Notes under the pieces: model-generated | The model's database searches: none | What the model was told of the DNA's origin: nothing | The model's input: the letters and a program-made list of their open reading frames with translations, nothing else | Shown here: piece after piece, positions 1 through 5,002 of the stretch | Layout: every line of letters begins with the position of its first letter | Position numbering within the stretch: position 1 is the stretch's first letter | Source of the DNA: an uncultured bacterium | Lineage (GTDB): Bacteria; Planctomycetota; Phycisphaerae; Phycisphaerales; SM1A02 | Assembly: GCA_903861235.1 (NCBI GenBank) | Contig: CAIOTP010000125.1 | Coordinates: 1 to 5,401 of the forward strand | Direction: 5' to 3' | DNA length: 5,401 nt | Position numbers and translations under genes: made by a program

Positions 1-1
1 A

Positions 2-406
2 TCTATCCAGGCCGACTGCGTGGCGTGGCTGGCCGCCGGTCCGCGCAAGCGCGAGCGCTATGACCTGGTCGTGCTCGATCCGCCCACCTTCAGCAACAGC
101 AAGCGCATGCGCGAGGACAGCTTCAGCGTGGACCGCGACTGGCCTCGGCTGCTGCAGACGCTGGTGCCGTGGCTCTCGGAGGACGCGGTGGTGTGGTTCA
201 GCACCAACTCGCGAGGTCTGGAATTCGACCCGGCTCGCCTGCCCGAAGGCTTCGCCGCCCGCGACATGACCGCTCGCACCTGCAGCCCGGACTTCGCGGA
301 GGGCGACGGTCACCGCGCGTGGCTGCTGGCTCGACAGGCCACCTTCGACGCATGGCGGGCGAAGCGCGGCAGGGACGAGACGCCGCCCGCCGGCGACGCA
401 GCCTGA
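2..406 (+). CDS. rlmKL: 23S rRNA methyltransferase RlmKL, C-terminal fragment (5' end outside window)
   Basis: The last 134 codons of a gene that enters from the left edge; the reading frame is open from base 2. The fragment is the end of a Rossmann-fold SAM-dependent methyltransferase. It shows the ADCVAWL stretch (strand 4 region), then DLVVLDPPTFSNSKRM, where DPPTFSNS is the motif IV loop near the target base. Further on come WFSTNSRGLEFD and a DFAEGDGHRAWLL ending. This order and wording match the RlmK half of the fused RlmKL (YcbY) enzyme. In E. coli that enzyme makes m7G2069 (RlmK half) and m2G2445 (RlmL half) in 23S rRNA. The GTG at 20 is internal, because conserved sequence continues upstream of it. 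After the family's normal end there is a tail of about 20 residues rich in Arg, Pro and Ala. Whether the upstream RlmL half is present cannot be seen. A stand-alone RlmI-like enzyme is the main alternative, but PPTFSNSKRM favours RlmKL. Confidence 0.88.
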   Translation, partial: SIQADCVAWLAAGPRKRERYDLVVLDPPTFSNSKRMREDSFSVDRDWPRLLQTLVPWLSEDAVVWFSTNSRGLEFDPARLPEGFAARDMTARTCSPDFAEGDGHRAWLLARQATFDAWRAKRGRDETPPAGDAA

Positions 407-409
407 GCC

Positions 410-1615
410 TCACTCGCCCAGGTGCATGAGGAACTCGGGGTTGTCCGGCAGCGTGGCGAAGGGCTTGTCGTCGGGCTTGCCGTCCTTCAGGCGGAAGCGC
501 AGGATCTGCTTGCCCTCGCGGCTGCCCACGTACAGCCAGTCGCCCTTCACGACCACGGCCGACGGGGCCTTCAGGCCACCGTCGCCCTTCTTGACCCGTG
601 TGGTCACGCCGCCGGACGCCAGGTCCACCTGGAAGACGCTGTCGCATCCGTTGTCGGTGATGAACATGCTGCGACCGTCCGGGGTGAAGGCCAGCTGAAT
701 GGGGTGCTTGAGTCCGTGGCTCGCGTCCGCCACGATCCGCGTGCGGCGGCCGGTCGCGGTGTCGTAGGTGCTCACGCGCGAGCCTGTCCGGTCGCAGACG
801 TAGAGCAGTCCATCCGGCCCGAACGAGATGCCGCGCACCTCGCCGACGCCCTCAGGACTGCTCTTGGCGTTGGGCACGATCACGCCGGGAGCCAGGTCGG
901 CCAGATGGTTCATGGCCGCGGGCGGCGAGAGCGGATCGCCCGCGTTCGGCTGGCCCACGCCCACGTAGCGCGTGACGGTGTTCGTGTCCTGGTTGCTCAC
1001 GTAGACCTGCCCGTCGGGGCCGACGGCCATCTGGTAGGCATGCACCATGGCGGGATTCTTCGGTCCCTGCACGCAGAAGTTGCCGGCGAAGGGATAGATC
1101 CCGTCGCCGCCCTCGGGGCCGAACCGCAGGATGCGACAGTCCTTCGAGAAGGCGTTCATCGCCAGGAATCCGCCGTCAGGCAGTGGCGTGAGGCCACGCA
1201 GATCGTGCGGGGCCAGTCCCGCGCCCGTCTCCGGGACCTCGCCGTTCAAGGGGCCCTTCAACTCGCCCTCGCCCGTGAGTCCCCAGATGCCCTGGGGCTT
1301 GCCGTCCTCGCCGTGCATGGTGAGCAGCCATTGCACATCGCCCGGCTTGGCGGAGTGGTCGTGCACCCGCTTGCCGGCCTTCCGGCCGGCACCGGTGCCA
1401 TCGTCGGACTTGTTCCCGTCTTCGCCCGGGTCCATGTCCCTGTCCTTGTCCTTGTCCTTGTGCTTCTCCTTGCCTTCGGCAGGGGGCATGGTCTGCTCGA
1501 CGACGGGTGCGGATGGAGCGCCCGTGTCGCTCGGCGAGCGTCGAGGCGGCTTGGTGTCGCCGCAGGCGGTCATCAGGCAGGCGGCGACCGTGAGCAGCAG
1601 GCGGGCGAGGTTCAT
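410..1615 (-). CDS. Secreted lipoprotein with charged linker and NHL/SMP-30-like beta-propeller
   Basis: 401 residues, starting at the ATG that gives a lipoprotein signal peptide (MNLARLLLTVAACLMTAC). Cys18 is the likely lipidated residue, after Leu-Met-Thr-Ala. A GGAG ribosome-binding site lies 7 bases upstream. Residues 19-92 form a low-complexity linker with a Lys/Asp-alternating core (49-62). From about residue 95 to the end there are five or more propeller-like repeats, each with a 'G(F/P)xPDG-x-h-Y/F-h-x-(D/N)' core. Examples are TPLPDGGFLAMN (143-154), VGPDGQVYVSN (198-208), FGPDGLLYVCD (265-275), FTPDGRSMFITDN (310-322) and VVKGDWLYVGS (355-365). NHL and SMP-30-like propellers bind ligands or proteins or act as lactonases; no catalytic residues can be assigned here. 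The protein is probably anchored to a membrane and faces the periplasm or exterior. The function is unknown. The frame stays open far upstream of this ATG, but that extension is antisense to other genes and lacks secretion logic. Confidence 0.85.
   Translation of the reverse strand: MNLARLLLTVAACLMTACGDTKPPRRSPSDTGAPSAPVVEQTMPPAEGKEKHKDKDKDRDMDPGEDGNKSDDGTGAGRKAGKRVHDHSAKPGDVQWLLTMHGEDGKPQGIWGLTGEGELKGPLNGEVPETGAGLAPHDLRGLTPLPDGGFLAMNAFSKDCRILRFGPEGGDGIYPFAGNFCVQGPKNPAMVHAYQMAVGPDGQVYVSNQDTNTVTRYVGVGQPNAGDPLSPPAAMNHLADLAPGVIVPNAKSSPEGVGEVRGISFGPDGLLYVCDRTGSRVSTYDTATGRRTRIVADASHGLKHPIQLAFTPDGRSMFITDNGCDSVFQVDLASGGVTTRVKKGDGGLKAPSAVVVKGDWLYVGSREGKQILRFRLKDGKPDDKPFATLPDNPEFLMHLGE
1372..1391 (-). 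repeat. Perfect inverted repeat, 8-bp arms with 4-base loop, inside the lipoprotein gene
   Basis: Arms TGCCGGCC and GGCCGGCA are exact reverse complements separated by TTCC. In the lipoprotein mRNA the loop reads GGAA, which fits a GNRA tetraloop closed by a C-G pair. It lies in the linker coding region (residues around Gly-Arg-Lys-Ala-Gly). No U-run follows, so it is not an intrinsic terminator. It could be incidental to GC-rich Gly/Ala/Arg codons. Confidence 0.6.
1388..1399. repeat. Perfect 12-bp palindrome GGCACCGGTGCC
   Basis: The sequence equals its own reverse complement and overlaps the right arm of the adjacent inverted repeat by four bases. It lies within coding sequence for the lipoprotein linker. 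No role is evident. Confidence 0.6.
1435..1470 (-). repeat. Degenerate hexanucleotide tandem repeat encoding Lys-Asp
   Basis: Six consecutive 6-base units on the + strand: TGTCCC, TGTCCT three times, TGTGCT, TCTCCT. Read on the minus strand they encode KEKHKDKDKDRD inside the lipoprotein linker. The three central copies are identical. Because the unit is six bases, gain or loss of a copy would keep the reading frame and only change linker length. Confidence 0.8.
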
Positions 1616-1672
1616 GGGTGAGCTCCGTGGGGGCGATGGGCGATCCCGGTGCCGGAAGATAGCCTTCGTGCC
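1616..1672. promoter_or_regulatory. Divergent intergenic region between the lipoprotein and MgtC-like genes
   Basis: This is the only sizeable non-coding gap between the two divergent genes (57 bases), so at least the start-proximal parts of both leaders must fall here. On the minus strand, GGAG at 1623-1626 is placed 7 bases before the lipoprotein ATG and looks like a normal ribosome-binding site. On the plus strand only GGAAG at 1654-1658 is seen, 14 bases from the ATG at 1673, which is long. No convincing -35/-10 pair is visible for either gene. Promoters may overlap the neighbouring coding ends or use a sigma factor with other boxes. Confidence 0.5.
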
Positions 1673-2461
1673 ATGAAGCTCCGTCACCTTGCCGTGGCCG
1701 CTCTCTTCGCCCTTGCCGCGACCTCGCTCGCCCTGGCCAGCGGCGAGAAGGCGCTGCTCACCGTGGCCACCCAGAAGCCGGCCGAGGGCAACGGCGGCTC
1801 GTTCGAGCGACTGACCGCCAGCTTCGAGCAGTTCAGCCACTGGTGGTTCATCGTGCGACTGGCGGCTGGGCTCCTTCTCAGCGTGCTGCTGGCGGCGTTC
1901 ATCGCGGCGCATCCTCGCCGCAGCACGCGTCTGGACCCGCTGAGCGACCTTGAGGAACGCAAGACGCTGATTCTGATGGGCATGGTGGGCGCGGTGGTGG
2001 CGGAGCTGGTGTCCGTGGACAGCACCATGGCCCTGGTGGTGTTCGGCATCGGCGGTCTGATCCGCTTCCGCACCGTGCTGAGGAATCCCAAGATCACCGG
2101 CAAGGCGATTCTGGTGGTGCTCATCGGCCTGGCGTGCGGCCTGGGTCAGTTCGCCACGGCCATGTTCGTCACCCTGTTCGCCTGGGCGCTGGTGCACTGG
2201 CTGGAAAGCCACATGAGCGCGCGGGTGCGGGTGCGCGTGGACGACCGCGCCACGCTCCCGGAGGCGTACAAGGCGCTTCTGGAATCGATGACCCGAAGCC
2301 GATGCAAGGTCAAGAGCAGCATGGTGGTCGACGCCAAGAAGCAGATCGTGGCCCTGATCCACTTCCCCTCGGGCCTGGACCCCAAGGCCATGGAATCGGA
2401 CCTGATGGCGGCCATGCCGCGCGGCGGGCAGGGCTGCGAGGTGGATGTGGAGGTCGAGTGA
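1673..2461 (+). CDS. Multi-pass membrane protein, MgtC/SapB- or DUF4956-like, with C-terminal soluble domain
   Basis: 262 residues. The ATG at 1673 is preferred over an in-frame GTG at 1649 because it starts a clean signal-peptide-like N-terminus (MKLRHL, then a hydrophobic run to LALASG, residues 1-24). A polar segment follows, then hydrophobic segments at about 57-79, 98-114, 118-131 and 144-177 (the last probably two helices). The core contains FGIGGLIRFRTVLRNPKITG (124-143) and IGLACGLGQF (151-160). The IRFRT...NP part recalls DUF4956, while the GLACGLG helix and the C-terminal domain (about 183-262, mixed alpha/beta, ACT-like in length) recall MgtC/SapB. MgtC proteins are tied to magnesium-limited growth and inhibition of F-type ATP synthase; DUF4956 is of unclear function. 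The family call is by recall of motifs only. It ends 31 bases before the ABC ATPase on the same strand, so co-transcription is plausible. Confidence 0.72.
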   Translation: MKLRHLAVAALFALAATSLALASGEKALLTVATQKPAEGNGGSFERLTASFEQFSHWWFIVRLAAGLLLSVLLAAFIAAHPRRSTRLDPLSDLEERKTLILMGMVGAVVAELVSVDSTMALVVFGIGGLIRFRTVLRNPKITGKAILVVLIGLACGLGQFATAMFVTLFAWALVHWLESHMSARVRVRVDDRATLPEAYKALLESMTRSRCKVKSSMVVDAKKQIVALIHFPSGLDPKAMESDLMAAMPRGGQGCEVDVEVE

Positions 2462-2479
2462 CGCTGGCCCCTTGCACCT

Positions 2480-2483
2480 GGAG
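2480..2483 (+). promoter_or_regulatory. Ribosome-binding site (GGAG) that decides the ATPase start
   Basis: GGAG lies 9 bases before the GTG at 2493, with AGGG at 2485-2488 also nearby. The alternative ATG at 2445 overlaps the upstream gene by 17 bases, has only a GAGG at a too-short 3-base distance, and would add 16 residues with no resemblance to ABC ATPases. Confidence 0.5.
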
Positions 2484-2492
2484 CAGGGCTTC

Positions 2493-3251
2493 GTGAGCGT
2501 TGCCGCGGCGGGAGGCCTGGGCATCGACATTCGTGGTGCGTCCGTGCGTTTCGGCGGCATGGCGGCCCTGGGGGAGGCATCGCTGCAGGTGGCACCGGGC
2601 GAGTTCGTGGCGGTGGTGGGCGATTCGGGCGGCGGCAAGACCACGCTGCTCCGGGCGATCGGCGGACTGCTGCCGCTTTCGGGCGGGACCATCTCGTTCT
2701 CCCAGGCGCCGGGACCGCGCGACATCGGCTTCTGCTTCCAGGAGGGCCGGCTGCTTCCATGGCGGAGCGTGCTGGCGAACGTGGCGTTGCCGCTCGAACT
2801 GGAGGGCGTGCCGCGCGGCGAACGCCTTGCCGCAGCCGCGGACATGCTGCGTCGCATGCGTCTGCACGGGGTGGAGAAGCGGATGCCCGCGCAGCTTTCC
2901 GGTGGCATGCGCATGCGTGTGGCCATGGCCCGTGCGCTGGTGACGCGGCCGCGGCTGCTGCTGCTCGACGAGCCCTTCGGAGCGCTGGACGAGGTCACCC
3001 GCACCGCGCTCGATGCGGAGCTTCTGGGGCTGGTGCGAGAATCCGGCGCCACCGCCGTGCTGGTCACGCACTCGATTCAGGAGGCCGTGTTCCTGGCCGA
3101 CCGGGTGTTCGTGCTGCGGGGTCGCCCGGGCGTGGGCCAGCCACCGGTGCCGATCGATCTGCCCGAGCGCAGCGATCGCGTGCGAGTGGGCGTGCACTTC
3201 GCCGAGCTCTGTGCGCGCGTGCAGCAGTCGCTGCAGGGAGGCGCGCCATGA
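2493..3251 (+). CDS. ABC importer ATP-binding protein (nitrate/sulfonate/taurine/pyrimidine-precursor class)
   Basis: 252 residues from a GTG start. It is a cytoplasmic nucleotide-binding subunit that hydrolyses ATP to drive the permease encoded next. All ABC motifs are intact and in order: Walker A GDSGGGKTT (43-51), Q-loop glutamine in FCFQEGRLLPW (Q83), signature LSGGMRMRVAMARAL (135-149), Walker B LLLLDEP (155-161) with catalytic Glu160, D-loop GALDE (163-167) and H-loop His193 in VLVTHSIQEA. The 'FQE-x-RLLPW' Q-loop, 'EPFGALD' and 'THS/DxxEAVFLADRV' wording and the short length are typical of the SsuB/TauB/NrtD/ThiZ group, not of sugar or peptide importers. Small deviations: Asp at the second Walker A position, and MRMR where MRQR is usual. 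The stop overlaps the permease start by 4 bases (ATGA), implying translational coupling. Confidence 0.93.
   Translation: MSVAAAGGLGIDIRGASVRFGGMAALGEASLQVAPGEFVAVVGDSGGGKTTLLRAIGGLLPLSGGTISFSQAPGPRDIGFCFQEGRLLPWRSVLANVALPLELEGVPRGERLAAAADMLRRMRLHGVEKRMPAQLSGGMRMRVAMARALVTRPRLLLLDEPFGALDEVTRTALDAELLGLVRESGATAVLVTHSIQEAVFLADRVFVLRGRPGVGQPPVPIDLPERSDRVRVGVHFAELCARVQQSLQGGAP
3235..3241 (+). promoter_or_regulatory. Ribosome-binding site AGGGAGG for the permease
   Basis: AGGGAGG sits 6 bases before the permease ATG at 3248, inside the last codons of the ATPase gene. It supports this start over far-upstream in-frame starts, which would give a long Arg/Ala-rich extension antithetic to a membrane protein. 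Confidence 0.7.
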
Positions 3252-4030
3252 CCGCGGGCTTGCGCAGCGTGACACCGCCCTTGGTGGCCGCGGTCGCCGT
3301 GGTGATGGTGTGGGAGGTGGCGGTGCGTGCGCTGGGTGTGCCGGCCTACCTGCTGCCGGCCCCGTCGGCCGTCGCCGAGGCCGCGTGGGACGACCGGAGC
3401 CGGCTTGCGGCCGGCATGCTGCAGACCGCCATCGCCTCCGCCGGTGGTCTGGCCATCGCCGTGTCCGCGGGCGTGACGCTGGGCAGCGTGCTCGGGGCCA
3501 GCCGTCGGCTTCAGCAGGCCTTCTACCCGCTGGCACTTCTCTTCCAGATGGTTCCGCTGGTGGCCATCGCGCCGCTGCTGGTGATCTGGCTGGGCTACGG
3601 TCTGCGGAGCACCACGGCCGCGGCGGCGATCGTGGCGGTGTTCCCGGTGCTCGCCAGCACCCTCGACGGCATGCGGGGCACGGATCCGGGGCTTCGCGAG
3701 ATCTTCCGCATCCACCGTGCCGGCCGTCTGACCACCTGGTGGAAACTGGAGCTGCCCGCAAGCGTGCCGGCCGTCGTGACCGGTTCGCGCGTGGCGGCCG
3801 GGCTGGCCGTGATCGGTGCCGTGGTGGGGGAGTTCGTCTCCGGATCGGCGGGCACCGTCTCGCCGCTGGGACTGGTGGTCACCGCCAGCATGCGCGAGGC
3901 ACGCACGGATCTGGTCTTCGCGGCGGTGGCGCTCTCGGCCTGCGTGGGTTTCGTGCTGTTCGGTATCGTCGGCACTCTGGGCTGGCTGTCGCTGCGTCGG
4001 TGGCATGCCAGCGCCGCCCAGGAGGACTGA
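3248..4030 (+). CDS. ABC importer permease, ThiX/SsuC-like (BPD_transp_1 family)
   Basis: 260 residues, the inner-membrane channel of the importer; it probably works as a homodimer since only one permease gene is present. About six hydrophobic segments are visible (roughly 10-30, 60-83, 93-116, 121-140, 178-198, 220-246). LGVPAYLLPAPSAV near residues 29-42 is the usual 'P-x-x-LLPxPs' opening of this permease class. The cytoplasmic coupling loop that contacts the ATPase is at about 150-172 (EIFRIHRAG...LELPAS), followed by VTGSRVAAGLAVIGAVVGEF (177-196), a hallmark of the ThiX/SsuC/TauC group. Aligning the loop on its conserved Leu-Pro places Arg157 where the EAA motif usually has Gly. The gene starts within the ATPase stop codon and ends two bases before the binding-protein ATG, so all three are translated from one message. 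Substrate cannot be read from the permease. Confidence 0.9.
   Translation: MTAGLRSVTPPLVAAVAVVMVWEVAVRALGVPAYLLPAPSAVAEAAWDDRSRLAAGMLQTAIASAGGLAIAVSAGVTLGSVLGASRRLQQAFYPLALLFQMVPLVAIAPLLVIWLGYGLRSTTAAAAIVAVFPVLASTLDGMRGTDPGLREIFRIHRAGRLTTWWKLELPASVPAVVTGSRVAAGLAVIGAVVGEFVSGSAGTVSPLGLVVTASMREARTDLVFAAVALSACVGFVLFGIVGTLGWLSLRRWHASAAQED
4020..4026 (+). promoter_or_regulatory. Strong ribosome-binding site AGGAGGA for the substrate-binding protein
   Basis: AGGAGGA, close to the full anti-Shine-Dalgarno match, sits 6 bases before the ATG at 4033 and overlaps the last permease codons. It is the best site in the operon. That fits the usual need for more binding protein than membrane components. Confidence 0.75.
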
Positions 4031-4032
4031 CC

Positions 4033-4998
4033 ATGGCCATCCGCGCGATCCTGCTTTCCCTGGTGTCGGTCGTGCTGGCCGCCTGCGGCGATTCCGGGGC
4101 CGCCTCCGGCACGCCGCGGATCACCGTGCAGCTCAACTGGGTGCCCGAGCCCGAGTTCGGCGGCCTGTACGCCGCCGAGCAGGACGGCCTCTTCCGTGAC
4201 GCCGGACTGGATGTGCGGATCGTGCGCAGCACCGGCGGCACGGCGGTGCCGCAGATGGTGGCGCAGGAGGTCTGCGACGTGGGTTTCGTGAGCGGGGACC
4301 AGATCCTCACCCTGCGCGAGCAGGGAGGCGAGATCGTGGCGGTGTTCAACGTGTTCGACGCCTCGCCCTACGGCTTCATGGTGCACGCTCAGGACGCACC
4401 CGCATCGCTCGAGGCCATGTGGAAGGGTGCGGGCCGGGTGGCCTGCGAGACGGGGCTGCCGGTGATCCGCTTCATCGAGGCCACCTTCGGACCGAGCACG
4501 CGGCAGATGGTGCCATGGGGCGGCAATCTGGCGGCGTTCCAGGCCGATCCCACCATGGCGGCGCAGTGCTTCATCACCGCCGAGCCCGTGCAGATGGACC
4601 TGGCCAAGGTTCCCGTGAAGGTGCTGTCGCTGGCCGAGGCGGGATACGACCCGTACACCGTGGTCATGGCCGTGAAGCCGGGCCGCATGAGACCCGAGGT
4701 GCTCCGCAGCTTCCTCGCCGCCAACCAGGAGGGATGGAAGCGTTACCTCGCCGATCCGGCCAGGTACAACCCCGGCATCGCCAAGCTCAATCCGGCCATG
4801 AGCCTCGAGGCCATGAACCTGGCGGCCGAGCGCATGAAGCCGCTGCTGCTCACGCCGTGGACGCGCGAGCATGGCCTGGGGAGCATGGATCCGGCGCGGT
4901 GGAAGGTCATGTCCGACACCCTTCAGCGGCTGGGCGTGCTCAAGCGCGCCCACGAGCCTTCGCAAGTCATGTCCTGGCCGCTCGCGGCCGCCCGCTGA
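4033..4998 (+). CDS. ABC importer substrate-binding lipoprotein, NMT1/THI5 (ThiY)-like
   Basis: 321 residues. The ATG at 4033 follows a near-consensus ribosome-binding site and opens a lipoprotein signal peptide (MAIRAILLSLVSVVLAAC) with lipobox Leu-Ala-Ala-Cys, Cys18 being the anchor. The mature part is a periplasmic-binding-protein fold. It begins ITVQLNWVPEPEFGGLYAAE (30-49), then GLFRDAGLDVRIV (52-64), the family's N-terminal lobe signature, where an aromatic-rich NW...GGLY segment contributes to the ligand site. CDVGFVSGDQIL (81-92) and CFITAEP (179-185) match the 'sDvgf...q' and 'vtnEP' positions. YDPYTVVMAVKPG and SFLAANQEGWKRYLADP are typical of the C-terminal part. Known members bind formylaminopyrimidine/HMP thiamine precursors, riboflavin or related small molecules; the actual ligand is not shown by the sequence. 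It is tethered to a membrane and delivers substrate to the permease encoded just upstream. Mature-region cysteines at 81, 138 and 179 are a mild oddity for a periplasmic protein. Confidence 0.88.
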   Translation: MAIRAILLSLVSVVLAACGDSGAASGTPRITVQLNWVPEPEFGGLYAAEQDGLFRDAGLDVRIVRSTGGTAVPQMVAQEVCDVGFVSGDQILTLREQGGEIVAVFNVFDASPYGFMVHAQDAPASLEAMWKGAGRVACETGLPVIRFIEATFGPSTRQMVPWGGNLAAFQADPTMAAQCFITAEPVQMDLAKVPVKVLSLAEAGYDPYTVVMAVKPGRMRPEVLRSFLAANQEGWKRYLADPARYNPGIAKLNPAMSLEAMNLAAERMKPLLLTPWTREHGLGSMDPARWKVMSDTLQRLGVLKRAHEPSQVMSWPLAAAR

Positions 4999-5002
4999 GG
5001 CC

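Noticed and set aside
422..1621. Plus-strand open frame of about 400 codons opposite the lipoprotein gene
   Set aside because: It mirrors the lipoprotein codons. The composition (His, Val, Arg, Ala rich) and lack of any motif mark it as a GC-driven shadow frame.
1616..1672. Thiamine (TPP) riboswitch upstream of a ThiY-like importer operon
   Set aside because: The gap is too short for the element (about 100 bases), and the conserved CUGAGA and ACCUGA boxes are not seen here or in the 31-base gap before the ATPase.
1656..1687. Possible minus-strand promoter with TATCTT (-10-like) and GTGACG (-35-like)
   Set aside because: Each box matches only 4 of 6 consensus bases and the spacing is about 20 bases, so it is not distinguishable from chance.
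2462..2492. Possible terminator hairpin between the MgtC-like gene and the ATPase
   Set aside because: Only a short GCCC/GGGC pairing is available and no T-run follows.
1616..3067. Long stop-free minus-strand extension upstream of the lipoprotein ATG, giving a theoretical 885-residue protein
   Set aside because: The extension is antisense to the MgtC-like and ABC ATPase genes, is rich in Arg/His/Pro/Ser without domains, and would bury the obvious lipoprotein signal peptide mid-protein.
2310..3761. Minus-strand open frame opposite the ABC ATPase and permease
   Set aside because: Shadow of genes with complete motifs. Its translation is Arg/Pro/His-rich low complexity.
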